Assembly: GCA_900547475.1 (NCBI GenBank)
Contig: URGW01000004.1
Location: forward strand, 62,001 to 126,000
Direction: 5' to 3'
DNA length: 64,000 nucleotides
Origin: an uncultured Clostridium sp.
GTDB lineage: Bacteria; Bacillota; Clostridia; Clostridiales; Clostridiaceae
The position numbers and the translations under genes were made by a program. Below are positions 33,295-42,341 of this stretch, in pieces (position 1 is the stretch's first letter; the number at the start of each line of letters is the position of its first letter). The notes under the pieces were generated by a model. The model was not told the DNA's origin, made no database searches, and worked only from the letters and a program-made list of their open reading frames with translations.

Positions 33295-35163
33295 TTAATT
33301 AATTGCCCTTATTAAAGTATCATTTTTAGTAACATAAGTTTTTTCAGTTCCAAGTACATCTAAATACTCTGTGCTATTTGTAACTATAACAGCAGTATCT
33401 AATTCGTATCCGGCTTCTTTTATTGCATCCTTATCAAATTCTATTAATAAATCTCCAACATTTATTTTATCACCTTGTTTTATATGTGGTGTAAAATGTT
33501 TTCCACCTAATTTTACAGTATCTAAACCTATGTGTATTAATAATTCTAATCCATTTTCAGCTCTTAACCCAATAGCATGATTTGTTTTAAATAAAGATTC
33601 TACTGTTCCATTAATTGGTGAATATACTTTTCCTTCTGATGGTATAACAGCCATACCTTTACCCATAAGCTCTTGTGCAAATACATCATCATTAACTTGT
33701 GATAATGGAATAGCTTCACCTTCTACTGGAGATGGCATAGATATTTCACCTACTATTGATGTTTTAACAGCATTTTTTTCAGAATCATTAGTAGCTTCTT
33801 CTACTGTATCTTCATCTTTAATATCATCAAAACCTAATATTAATGTAACAATAGCAGTAACAACTATAGAAATAACAATTGTAATACAAGCATTTATAAC
33901 ATTTGACATATCATCACTTATATAAACTGGAATTGCAGCAAGACCTGCAGTTGCAGAAGCATAAGTTCTTATTCCAGTAATACCAGCATAAAGACCAGCA
34001 ACTCCTCCACCTATCATTGAAGCATAAAGTGGTTTTTTTAGCTTAAAGTTAACACCATATAAAGCAGGTTCAGTAATTCCCATAAATGCAGTAGCACTAC
34101 TTGATAAAGCTAATTGTTTTAAGTCTTTATTTTTACTCTTTAATCCAACTATTAAACTTGAAGTAGCTTGAGCTATATTAGATGAAAGCATACCAGGACC
34201 TAAAATTGTACCATATCCTAAAGTTGAATATTGAATTTGTTGAATTGGAGCAAAACAGTAATGCATACCTGTCATTATAAAGAATGGACATAAAGCACCC
34301 ATAATTACTGGAATAAGCCATCCAGCTTTATCATTAACAAAGTTCATACCAACAGCAATAACTTCACCAACATAGTTTCCTAAAGGGCCTAAGGCACTAA
34401 AGGCAAGTAATGAAGTTAGCACTAAAGTTATTAAAGGAACTAAAAATACTTTAACAGCATTTGGAGATATCTTTTTAGCAAACCTTTCAATATAAGATTG
34501 TGCAAATACTATTAAAAGTATAGGAACAACACTTGCTCCATAAGAAATCATTCTTATTGGAATACCAAAGAATGCAACTGGATCACCAGTATTTAACGCT
34601 GAAAAACTTGGATGTAATAAAGATGCACCAAGTACTGCCGCTAAATAAGGACTACATTTAAATCTCTTTGCAGCAGAATAAGCTAATATAACTGGTAAGA
34701 AATAGAATACTGTATCACTTAAAAAGCTTAAATAAGTATAAGTTTGTGAATTAACACTTACTATTCCAAAAAGGTTTAATATTGCTAATAACGCCTTTAT
34801 CATCCCTGATCCTGCAAGAGCTGGAATAACAGGTGTAAATATTGCAGTAATAGTACCTAAAATCTTATTTATAACTCCTGTTTCCTTATCTTCAGCATCA
34901 GAAGATGAATTTTCACCAAAGCTGCCTAACTTATGTATTTCATCACATACTTTACTTACATGAGTCCCAATTATTATTTGGAATTGCCCATTTTTATTTA
35001 CAACACCTTGAACTCCCTTAAGTTTCTTTATCTCATCAACCTGAGCTTTACTTACATCATTTAAGTTAAATCTTAAACGAGTCATACAATTTGTAACACT
35101 TGCTACATTTTTTTCACCACCAACTAGCTTTAATATAGTGGTTGCCATTTGTTTAAAATCCAT
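33295..35163 (-). CDS. bglP: beta-glucoside PTS EIIBCA permease (2)
   Basis: 622 residues: EIIB with Cys26 (VTNCMTRLRF), EIIC membrane domain (about 100-455, GITEPALYGVNFKLKKP), EIIA with the active histidine in LIHIGLDTVKL. It is preceded by a RAT/terminator element (35195-35307) that isolates it from licT copy 2, so both the permease and its regulator need antitermination. Confidence 0.94.
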   Translation of the reverse strand: MDFKQMATTILKLVGGEKNVASVTNCMTRLRFNLNDVSKAQVDEIKKLKGVQGVVNKNGQFQIIIGTHVSKVCDEIHKLGSFGENSSSDAEDKETGVINKILGTITAIFTPVIPALAGSGMIKALLAILNLFGIVSVNSQTYTYLSFLSDTVFYFLPVILAYSAAKRFKCSPYLAAVLGASLLHPSFSALNTGDPVAFFGIPIRMISYGASVVPILLIVFAQSYIERFAKKISPNAVKVFLVPLITLVLTSLLAFSALGPLGNYVGEVIAVGMNFVNDKAGWLIPVIMGALCPFFIMTGMHYCFAPIQQIQYSTLGYGTILGPGMLSSNIAQATSSLIVGLKSKNKDLKQLALSSSATAFMGITEPALYGVNFKLKKPLYASMIGGGVAGLYAGITGIRTYASATAGLAAIPVYISDDMSNVINACITIVISIVVTAIVTLILGFDDIKDEDTVEEATNDSEKNAVKTSIVGEISMPSPVEGEAIPLSQVNDDVFAQELMGKGMAVIPSEGKVYSPINGTVESLFKTNHAIGLRAENGLELLIHIGLDTVKLGGKHFTPHIKQGDKINVGDLLIEFDKDAIKEAGYELDTAVIVTNSTEYLDVLGTEKTYVTKNDTLIRAIN

Positions 35164-35194
35164 AAAAATCTCTCCTTATATGAAAAATTTGTAT

Positions 35195-35307
35195 AAAAAA
35201 AGACCTAGAGCAATTATTAATTAGTTTATATATACAATTTTAACTTCAAGTATATATAAACTAATTAATAACACCCTAGGTCTTGCCTGCACTACCAGTA
35301 ACAATCC
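35195..35307 (-). promoter_or_regulatory. RAT and overlapping terminator (2), between licT and PTS
   Basis: GGATTGTTACTGG, five bases, GCAGGCAAGACC (35279-35307) on the minus strand is a near-perfect RAT. AAGACCTAG pairs with CTAGGTCTTTTTTT at 35195-35210, with AT-rich inner stem TTAATTAGTTTATATATA. Classic LicT target. Confidence 0.93.
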
Positions 35308-35331
35308 TATTAAACCAAGTCTCCTTAAGTT

Positions 35332-36165
35332 TTAATTTGTTGTAATTCTTTTAATATGTACTGTCAAATAAACTAACTCATCTGATGATAAACTCTTATT
35401 GTATTTATCTTTAATTAAATTAGCAATTTTTGAAGCACATTCGTATGATTCTGGATATCTAAGCTTAACAACTTCTTCAAAGTCTTCATCCCCAACTCCG
35501 TTAATATTATCATTTAATATCCTATAAGCGAAGAACTTTAAATGTGTTAAAAATCTACTATAATATAGGGATTCTTCATTTAAATCAGTTTTAAAGTGAT
35601 ATCTTATTAAATTTAAAATATTTTGAATAACTTCTGTAACTTGTATAGTATCTCTTACTGCCCCACTGCCTAATTCTGCATTTACAATATGCATAGCTAT
35701 AGATGCAGCTTCATCCTCAGGTAAGCTTATATTAAACTCTTCATTTAATAAGTCTACTGCATGTAGGCCAATATTAAACTCCTTAGGATAAAATCTTTTT
35801 ATTTCCCATAACAATGCATTACTAAAAGGTAGCCCATTTTCTTGCCTTGCTATTGAGAAACTAATGTGATCTGTTAATGTCAAATATATATTTTCACTTA
35901 ACTCTTCATTTAAAGATTCTTTTGCATATTTTATTATATTATCTGTAACTCTCATATACTCCATAGGTATTTGAGTTAATAATGAAAAAAGTTTTCCTGA
36001 TACTGATCTAGACTTTAAGAAAAATTCTTTTTCTATTTTTCCTTTTTCTATTTCATCTCCTTTTTTCTTTTGAAAACCAATTCCTGATCCTAAAAGAATT
36101 CGCTCTTGATTTCTTTCATTCACTGCACAAACTACATTGTTATTTATTATGCGTGTAATCCTCAT
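35332..36165 (-). CDS. licT: BglG/LicT-family antiterminator (copy 2)
   Basis: About 277 residues from the ATG at 36165, six nt after an AGAGGTG site; a GTG at 36171 would add two codons. CAT RNA-binding domain at 1-57 (NNNVVCAVNERNQERILLGSGIGFQ), PRD1 with LTDHISFSIARQ and AMHIVNAE, PRD2 with FLTHLKFFAYR and TVHIKRI. It is encoded upstream of its PTS and GH1 partners and has its own RAT in the leader (36279-36306), so it probably stimulates its own expression when the glycoside is present. Confidence 0.93.
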   Translation of the reverse strand: MRITRIINNNVVCAVNERNQERILLGSGIGFQKKKGDEIEKGKIEKEFFLKSRSVSGKLFSLLTQIPMEYMRVTDNIIKYAKESLNEELSENIYLTLTDHISFSIARQENGLPFSNALLWEIKRFYPKEFNIGLHAVDLLNEEFNISLPEDEAASIAMHIVNAELGSGAVRDTIQVTEVIQNILNLIRYHFKTDLNEESLYYSRFLTHLKFFAYRILNDNINGVGDEDFEEVVKLRYPESYECASKIANLIKDKYNKSLSSDELVYLTVHIKRITTN

Positions 36166-36220
36166 ACACACCTCTCCCTAAAATATTATTAAATTAAAGA
36201 TTGTGATTTCTAATTGAACG

Positions 36221-36306
36221 AAAAAAAACCTAATGTATATATAGATAAATTATATAAAAAACATCTACATATACATTAGGTCTTGCCTGCGTTCCAGTAA
36301 CAATCC
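36221..36306 (-). promoter_or_regulatory. RAT and overlapping terminator (3), in the licT copy 2 leader
   Basis: GGATTGTTACTGG, AA, CGCAGGCAAGACC (36279-36306) is a RAT. GACCTAATGTATATGTAGAT pairs with its partner ending TACATTAGGTTTTTTTT (36221-36243). It makes licT copy 2 autoregulated. Confidence 0.92.
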
Positions 36307-36335
36307 TACTTAATCAACATTATTTATCTGTCTAC

Positions 36336-36364
36336 ATAATATCACGTATAGAAAACGGTGTCAA
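36336..36364 (-). promoter_or_regulatory. licT copy 2 promoter with overlapping cre site
   Basis: TTGACA (36359-36364), 17 bp, TATTAT (36336-36341) on the minus strand. On the plus strand AGAAAACGGTGTCA (36350-36363) fits the CcpA cre consensus TGWAANCGNTNNCA at all but the first base and covers the -35 box, so glucose repression is expected. Confidence 0.7.
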
Positions 36365-36462
36365 CACATTAATAATAAATCTATACATATGAGAAAGAAA
36401 AATAAGTCAAGTCATTCATATCAACTACTGCTATTGTTCTAGTTTTAACTACTTCATAAAAA

Positions 36463-36503
36463 GAGGAGGAACTTTATTCGTATACATAAAGTTCGTCCTC
36501 CAT
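36463..36503 (-). terminator. terminator of the third PTS operon
   Basis: GGAGGACGAACTTTAT pairs with ATAAAGTTCCTCC (one bulged base pair) around GTATACGA, followed by TCTTTTTA on the minus strand. It lies 29 nt after the PTS (3) stop. Confidence 0.8.
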
Positions 36504-36531
36504 TTTTTATCCTTTATATTTCCATATTATT

Positions 36532-38382
36532 CTATGCAAATGTCAATACTACTTCTCCTACATCTACATTTCCTTCTTTAGTAGCTACAACCTCTTGTTC
36601 CTCATTTAAATTAGTTATTATTACTGGGGTTACAATATCATACCCGCACTTCTCTATTTCCTTACAATCAAACTCCAATAATAAATCCCCAACTTTAATT
36701 CTATCATCAACATTAACATGCTCCTTAAAGAATTTTCCTCCAAGCTGTACTGTATCAAGTCCTACATGTATCAATATTTCAGTACCATCTTCACTTACAA
36801 TTCCAATAGCATGTTTACTCTCAAAAATCGAAGCAATTCTTCCGTTAACTGGAGCATATACCTTTCCCTCTGATGGAATTATAGCCATTCCTTTCCCCAT
36901 CATTCCACCTGAAAATACTGGATCATTTACTTCTTCTAATTTAATAAGTTCACCTTTTATTGGACTATAAATTGACTCATTTACTTTTTCATTATTTTTG
37001 TTACCAGATTCATCTTCATCTACAACATCTTCAAAACCTATATACCATAGTATTGCAAAAGTGACAACAAAAGTAATTGCAGCAGAAATTAATGCATTAA
37101 TAACATTCATAGGGTCTTCACCTACGTAAAGACCAATGGCAGCAAGACCTGCTCCTCCGCCTCCAAATCTTAATACACCTGTAAGTCCAGCATATAGTCC
37201 ACCTAATCCACCACCAATTGTTGTTGCAATTAGAGGTTTTTTCAGCCTTAAGTTAACACCAAATAATGCTGGTTCAGTAACTCCTAATAATGCTGTTACA
37301 CCAGTAGAAATAGATAATTGTTTTAAATCCTTATCCTTTGTCTTTACGGCAACACATAATGCAGCTGCCCCTTGAGCAATATTAGATGGAAGATTACCTG
37401 GTCCAATAATTGATTCATAACCTAAAGTAGAAAGTGAATTTACATATGCCGGCAATAGGCTATAATGCATTCCTGTCATAACTAAGAACGGCATAAATGC
37501 TCCAATTACTGTTGGTAATATCCAAGGTGCTATACTTTCTATAGATAACAATACGTTTACAAGAGCATCGCCTATAAACCCACCTAAAGGTCCTAAGGCT
37601 ACCATTGAAATAGGAACCATTATTAATATTGTAAGTAATGGTTTAGCTATAAACTTAATCATTGATGGAGTAATTTTCTCAACAAACTTCTCAATATATG
37701 ATAATACAAAAACAATTAAAATTATTGGAATAACTGATGATGAATAAGTTACCATCTTAATTGGTATACCTAAAACCTTAACAAAATCACCTGTTTCTTT
37801 TAAAGCTATAAAATTAGGATGTAACAATATAGCACCCATCAACATAGCCATATGCATATTACAATTAAATTTCTTTGCAGCAGTAGCAGCTAAAAATATT
37901 GGTAAAAAGTAATATGATGAATCAGCTATAAAATTTAAAAAATAATAAACATTACCTGATTTATCTATAAGATTAAATAAAGTAAGGATTGAAAGCAGGG
38001 CCTTTATCATCCCTGCTCCAGCTATAATAGGCATTATAGGTGCAAATATCCCTGCAATAGTGTCTAATAATGTATTAAGCCTTCCTTTTTTATCTTCATT
38101 TTTCTCATCTTCTTTACTTTGAGTTTTTTTACTTTCAAAATTTCCAAGCTTCATTATTTCAGAATAAACTCTAGCTACTTCAGATCCAATAACAACCTGA
38201 TATTGTCCACCTTTGTTTACAACTCCTAAAACTCCAGTAATATTCTTGATATTTTCCTCATTTACATTTTCTATTGAATTTAATGTAAATCTTAATCTTG
38301 TAACACAGTGTGTAAGATGCTTTATATTATCTAAACCACCAATTTCCTTTAGAACCTGTTCTGCAACAGCTTTAACATTCAT
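36532..38382 (-). CDS. bglP: beta-glucoside PTS EIIBCA permease (3)
   Basis: 616 residues: EIIB with Cys26 (LTHCVTRLRF), EIIC (about 100-455, GVTEPALFGVNLRLKKP), EIIA with the active histidine in LIHVGLDTVQL. It is the second gene of an operon led by GH1 (3), the reverse of the order in the other two loci. No RAT element precedes it, which fits control by the RpiR protein upstream rather than by LicT. Confidence 0.94.
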   Translation of the reverse strand: MNVKAVAEQVLKEIGGLDNIKHLTHCVTRLRFTLNSIENVNEENIKNITGVLGVVNKGGQYQVVIGSEVARVYSEIMKLGNFESKKTQSKEDEKNEDKKGRLNTLLDTIAGIFAPIMPIIAGAGMIKALLSILTLFNLIDKSGNVYYFLNFIADSSYYFLPIFLAATAAKKFNCNMHMAMLMGAILLHPNFIALKETGDFVKVLGIPIKMVTYSSSVIPIILIVFVLSYIEKFVEKITPSMIKFIAKPLLTILIMVPISMVALGPLGGFIGDALVNVLLSIESIAPWILPTVIGAFMPFLVMTGMHYSLLPAYVNSLSTLGYESIIGPGNLPSNIAQGAAALCVAVKTKDKDLKQLSISTGVTALLGVTEPALFGVNLRLKKPLIATTIGGGLGGLYAGLTGVLRFGGGGAGLAAIGLYVGEDPMNVINALISAAITFVVTFAILWYIGFEDVVDEDESGNKNNEKVNESIYSPIKGELIKLEEVNDPVFSGGMMGKGMAIIPSEGKVYAPVNGRIASIFESKHAIGIVSEDGTEILIHVGLDTVQLGGKFFKEHVNVDDRIKVGDLLLEFDCKEIEKCGYDIVTPVIITNLNEEQEVVATKEGNVDVGEVVLTFA

Positions 38383-38432
38383 TCTTATCCCCCCGTTATT
38401 AAATCTATTTATACCTGATAATTAAATTTTTC

Positions 38433-39839
38433 CTAGTAGGATGTATCTTCTCCATTAGTAGCAATCACTTTTTTATACCACTTAAAAGAATCTTTCTTCA
38501 ATCTCTTTAAAGTTCCATTGCCTTCATCATCTTTATCAACATAAATAAATCCATATCTCTTTCTCATTTCACCAGTTCCAACTGATACTATATCAATAGG
38601 TCCCCAGCATGTATATCCAATAACATCAACGAAATCTAACTCAATTGCTTTTTTCATTTCATCAATATGTCTTGATAAAAAGTCAATTCTATAAGTATCC
38701 TTTATACTTCCGTCTTCTTCTACTTTATCAATAGCACCTAATCCATTTTCAACAATAAATAATGGCAATTCATATCTATCATATAACTCATTTAAAGCAA
38801 TTCTTAATCCAGTTGGATCTATAGGCCAGTCCCAATCATTTCTTTCTAAATAAGTATTTGACCTATCGACTACTATGTTATTACCATCTTCACTAGATGC
38901 AATAGAAGAGAAATAATAACTAAAAGCTATATAATCAACTTTACCTTCCTTAAGAATTTCTGCATCTCCATCTTCCATTTCTAAAGAGACATTCAATCTT
39001 TTAAGTTGAGCTTTACATAAAGCTGTATAATATCCTTTACACATTACATCTGTATAATAATAATTAGGCATCATATGAAATCTTTGAGCTAATACATCAT
39101 TTGGATTACATGTTTTAGGATAAGTTGTAGGATACTGTAACATACAACCAATCTTAAAATCAGGATTAATTTTATGTCCAATTACAACTGCTCTTGCACT
39201 AGCTAAAAACATATTATGGCTTGCTATAACCTTAATCTCATTATGATTTTCTCCTTCTTTATATAAAATACCAGCTTGATGATATGGCTCTTTTTGATTC
39301 ATCGTTTCATTAATTTCATTAAAAGTCATCCAGTATTTAACCTTATCTTTATATCTATCAAAAACAACTTCACAAAAACGTTCAAAAAATCCTATAAGCT
39401 TTCTATTTCTCCACGAACCATACTTTTGTACTAAATTCAATGGTGTTTCATAATGCGATAAAGTAACAACTGGTTGTATTCCTTTACTTAAAAGTTCATC
39501 AAAAACTTTATCATAAAACTTTAATCCTTCTTCGTTAGGTTCAGTATCATCACCATTTGGAAAAATCCTTGGCCAATTAATTGACATTCTAAAACAATTA
39601 AAACCTATTTCTGAAAATAATTCTATATCTTCACTGTATCTATGATAAAAATCAACAGCTTCATGACTTGGATAATATTTTCCCTCTTTAACATAATCAT
39701 GTACTTCTCTAGGAACTCCATGTCTAGAACCCATCTCTACATCGGCTATACTTAATCCCTTACCTCCTTCAAGATAAGCACCTTCATATTGGTTTGCAGC
39801 TGTTGCTCCTCCCCATAAAAAATCTTTTTTCATATTCAA
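38433..39839 (-). CDS. GH1 6-phospho-beta-glucosidase (3)
   Basis: 468 residues, acid/base Glu in WMTFNEIN, nucleophile in FIVENGLG, phosphate loop MRKRYGFIYV. The TTG at 39839 has the best spacing (9 nt) from the GGGAGG site; an ATG two codons later is the alternative. First gene of a two-gene operon with PTS (3). Its leader contains an intrinsic-terminator-like hairpin, and upstream an operator with a cre site. Confidence 0.93.
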   Translation of the reverse strand: MNMKKDFLWGGATAANQYEGAYLEGGKGLSIADVEMGSRHGVPREVHDYVKEGKYYPSHEAVDFYHRYSEDIELFSEIGFNCFRMSINWPRIFPNGDDTEPNEEGLKFYDKVFDELLSKGIQPVVTLSHYETPLNLVQKYGSWRNRKLIGFFERFCEVVFDRYKDKVKYWMTFNEINETMNQKEPYHQAGILYKEGENHNEIKVIASHNMFLASARAVVIGHKINPDFKIGCMLQYPTTYPKTCNPNDVLAQRFHMMPNYYYTDVMCKGYYTALCKAQLKRLNVSLEMEDGDAEILKEGKVDYIAFSYYFSSIASSEDGNNIVVDRSNTYLERNDWDWPIDPTGLRIALNELYDRYELPLFIVENGLGAIDKVEEDGSIKDTYRIDFLSRHIDEMKKAIELDFVDVIGYTCWGPIDIVSVGTGEMRKRYGFIYVDKDDEGNGTLKRLKKDSFKWYKKVIATNGEDTSY

Positions 39840-39856
39840 AATAAATATCCTCCCTT

Positions 39857-39901
39857 ATAAAAAAATCTCCTGGATACACTTAGTATATATCGCAGGAGAT
39901 T
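39857..39901 (-). terminator. hairpin terminator between rpiR and GH1 (3)
   Basis: AATCTCCTG and CAGGAGATT form a 9-bp stem (39864-39901), followed on the minus strand by TTTTTT. It ends only ~5 nt before the GGGAGG site of GH1 (3). It either ends the rpiR transcript or works as an attenuator in the GH1 leader. Confidence 0.75.
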
Positions 39902-39930
39902 CTAAAAAAAGGCATATGAAACTGATGGTT

Positions 39931-39980
39931 ACAGTGTTTTATGAAAACGCTTTAAATAATAGTTTTTTATAAAACACTGT
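39931..39980 (-). promoter_or_regulatory. RpiR operator palindrome with embedded cre site
   Basis: ACAGTGTTTTAT (39931-39942) and ATAAAACACTGT (39969-39980) are perfect inverted repeats, extendable to 17 bp with one mismatch. The loop contains TGAAAACGCTTTAAA (39942-39956), which matches the cre consensus TGWAANCGNTTNWCA at all but one base. The arrangement suggests joint control by the adjacent RpiR protein and CcpA. Confidence 0.7.
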
Positions 39981-39981
39981 T

Positions 39982-40872
39982 TCATTCTACATCTCTATTC
40001 ATTAATAATGTATTTTTTGAATATCTTTTATACTCTAATTTTTTTGTTTTTTCTAACTTCTTATTATAATTTTCATCATAATTTAATAAAAAATAAGATG
40101 AATATAAAATATCTAAAATTAAATTTAAAGATATATGTGTGCTAAAATCACCTAAGTTTTGAAATAAGCTCTCCTTCGTTGATAAGACTAACTTACATGA
40201 TGCATATTGAGATAAAGTATTTTCTCCAAAAGATGTAATTGTAATAATCTGTATAGATCTTTTTTTACACTCCCTTGCTATTTCAATTATTTTCTCTGTT
40301 TCTCCAGAGTATGAAATTATTATAGCTATATCTCTGGAAGTTAAACATTCTACTTCATATAATTGATAGTTTAAATTATTCGAAATAGATACACGCTTAC
40401 CTATTTTCATCATCTTTTCTTTAAAAGATTCTGCTTGATTTAATAAAGTACCAGCAGAAAATATTGAAATACAATCACTGTACTTTATTATAGTAATAGC
40501 TTTCTGTAAAGAATCATAATCTACTAAACTCATTGTATCTTGAATAGTATCCATATATAAATGTGAAATATTATTTGCTGCTTTCATTAATGTATCATCT
40601 TTTGAAAATGGGAAATTGACATCTATCTTTCCCGATTGTTGATTTAAGTAATTTATCTCTTTAATAAAACTTTCTTTAAATTCATCAAATCCACTAAACC
40701 CTAATTTTTTGCAAAATCTTATTACTGTTGCAGGTGAAGTATACGTAGATTCTGCTAAGTTTCTTGTTGAATATTTATCTATTTTTATTCCTATTTCTAA
40801 AATAAAATCAGCTATGCATTTTTCTGAATTAGACATATCATCTTTTATTCTTAAATTCTCAATTATTAACAC
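39982..40872 (-). CDS. MurR/RpiR family regulator of the third PTS locus
   Basis: 296 residues starting from GTG. N-terminal helix-turn-helix domain (about 1-77, STRNLAESTYTSPATVIRFC and KKLGFSGFDEFKESF), SIS domain (about 120-250, ISIFSAGTLLNQAE and ISYSGETEKI) and a basic C-terminal tail (KKLEKTKKLEYKRYSK). Its stop codon lies next to the operator palindrome. It most likely represses GH1 (3)-PTS (3) and is released by a phosphorylated sugar. Confidence 0.9.
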   Translation of the reverse strand: MLIIENLRIKDDMSNSEKCIADFILEIGIKIDKYSTRNLAESTYTSPATVIRFCKKLGFSGFDEFKESFIKEINYLNQQSGKIDVNFPFSKDDTLMKAANNISHLYMDTIQDTMSLVDYDSLQKAITIIKYSDCISIFSAGTLLNQAESFKEKMMKIGKRVSISNNLNYQLYEVECLTSRDIAIIISYSGETEKIIEIARECKKRSIQIITITSFGENTLSQYASCKLVLSTKESLFQNLGDFSTHISLNLILDILYSSYFLLNYDENYNKKLEKTKKLEYKRYSKNTLLMNRDVE

Positions 40873-40947
40873 TGCTGATATTCACTCCCTTTTTACATAT
40901 ATCATTACATATTTTTATTATATACTACAAATTTTACTTTACAAACA

Positions 40948-40980
40948 AAAACTGCTCAGCTTCATTATCTACGCAGTTTT
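40948..40980 (-). terminator. terminator after the helicase gene
   Basis: AAAACTGC and GCAGTTTT form an 8-bp stem around a ~17-nt loop, with TTTTGTTTG following on the minus strand. Confidence 0.7.
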
Positions 40981-40992
40981 GATTCTTATATA

Positions 40993-42321
40993 TTATAATA
41001 AATCACTAACTCGTGAATACCTCCCATTCCACCTCAATGCACAAGTCCCACGCTGCCCATGCCTATTCTTAATAATAACAGCATTCATACATTCAGGATT
41101 CCTATCCGCTTCCTTAGAATTATAATTAAGCTTCCCCTGCTTAAATAGCATGTCCCTATACTGCCTATCATCAAGCTTAATATTCCTATAAAGAGCAATA
41201 ACCTGATCACTATCCTGTTCAATCCTAGCACTATCTTGAATATCACTAGAATCAATCTTTTCAACAGCAATATCACCAGTTCTCCTATCAACCACCCTAT
41301 TAGCCTGAGCCACTAAAACTACACATATACCCTCATTCATAGCTAAAGTCTTAAGCTTCCCACTAATCTTCCCAAGCTTATTTGTCATAATATCCTTTTC
41401 ACCAAAATCAACATACTTATTAATATAATCAACAAAAACAACATCTAAATTATTTTGAAGCTTATACACTTTTATCTCATGAATAAACTTATCAAGATCA
41501 GTTTCAGTAGAAACATAAAAACTACTACTCATTAACTTAGCCATAAGCTTAGATATACTATCCTTTTGCTCAACCAAAATACTATCCTCATCAATAGAAT
41601 TACTAGATAGTGATAATGCACTTGCTGCCATCTTATTAAATATTTGATTAGTACTCATTTCTGCACTACCATAAAAAACCTTAGCTCCACTAAAAACCAT
41701 ATTAGCTGCTGCCTGAATAGAAAATGTACTTTTTCCAACACCACTTCTAGCAAAAACAGTAATAAGCCTTCCCTTTTGAAAATTCCCTAAATATTTATCA
41801 ATATAATAAAATCCACTTTTTATTCCTTGATCCCTATTCTCATTATAAAGCCACTTTAAATACTCATCATATTCTTGTGTTATATCTAACTCCTTCTTAA
41901 TTTGGCACTTATGAATATTAATCTTAGTATTTTCAACCTCAGCTTCAATTTCCTCAACAGACATACCTCTTGAAATATTCTTACACATTTCAACATACAG
42001 ATGCTTTTTATAGCCCCTAATAAGTAACTCCAGCTTTGTATTAAAGCCATGATCACTTGGATTACAAGTATATATTTCTGTAACATAAGAAACCCCATCC
42101 ATAGAAGTAATATTTTCTCTTTGATATTCTAAAAAGTTAACCAAATCAATAGACATTTTTTTATTAACCATTTCCATAATGCCTAAATAAATATTTACAT
42201 GAGGCTCATACAAAAACATATACGGCTTTATAACTTCCTTTGCTGTTATTATAAGCTCACTATTTTTAAGAATTGAACTTAATATTTCTTGCTCTAATTG
42301 TACTTGACCACTCTCTAACAT
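40993..42321 (-). CDS. DnaB-like replicative helicase of phage/plasmid type
   Basis: About 442 residues; I take the ATG at 42321 (8 nt from AAGGGG) rather than the GTG at 42330. It has an N-terminal DnaB-N helical domain (about 8-100), linker helix, and a RecA-like motor with Walker A ARSGVGKST (about 191-199), Walker B VVFVDYIN, the H3/H4 motifs (VLVAQANRV and SDIQDSARIEQDSD) and the arginine-finger region near KNRHGQRG. The spacing and divergent N-terminus are more like phage or plasmid loaders' partners than chromosomal DnaB. It is cotranscribed with a DnaD-like protein 20 nt upstream. A fragment of its 3' end appears at 30931-31009. Confidence 0.88.
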   Translation of the reverse strand: MLESGQVQLEQEILSSILKNSELIITAKEVIKPYMFLYEPHVNIYLGIMEMVNKKMSIDLVNFLEYQRENITSMDGVSYVTEIYTCNPSDHGFNTKLELLIRGYKKHLYVEMCKNISRGMSVEEIEAEVENTKINIHKCQIKKELDITQEYDEYLKWLYNENRDQGIKSGFYYIDKYLGNFQKGRLITVFARSGVGKSTFSIQAAANMVFSGAKVFYGSAEMSTNQIFNKMAASALSLSSNSIDEDSILVEQKDSISKLMAKLMSSSFYVSTETDLDKFIHEIKVYKLQNNLDVVFVDYINKYVDFGEKDIMTNKLGKISGKLKTLAMNEGICVVLVAQANRVVDRRTGDIAVEKIDSSDIQDSARIEQDSDQVIALYRNIKLDDRQYRDMLFKQGKLNYNSKEADRNPECMNAVIIKNRHGQRGTCALRWNGRYSRVSDLL

Positions 42322-42341
42322 AATACTCACCCCTTATAATC

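Noticed and set aside
37136..37375. Pro/Asn-rich plus-strand frame
   Set aside because: Opposite strand of the well-supported PTS (3) gene, no ribosome site, composition typical of a shadow frame.
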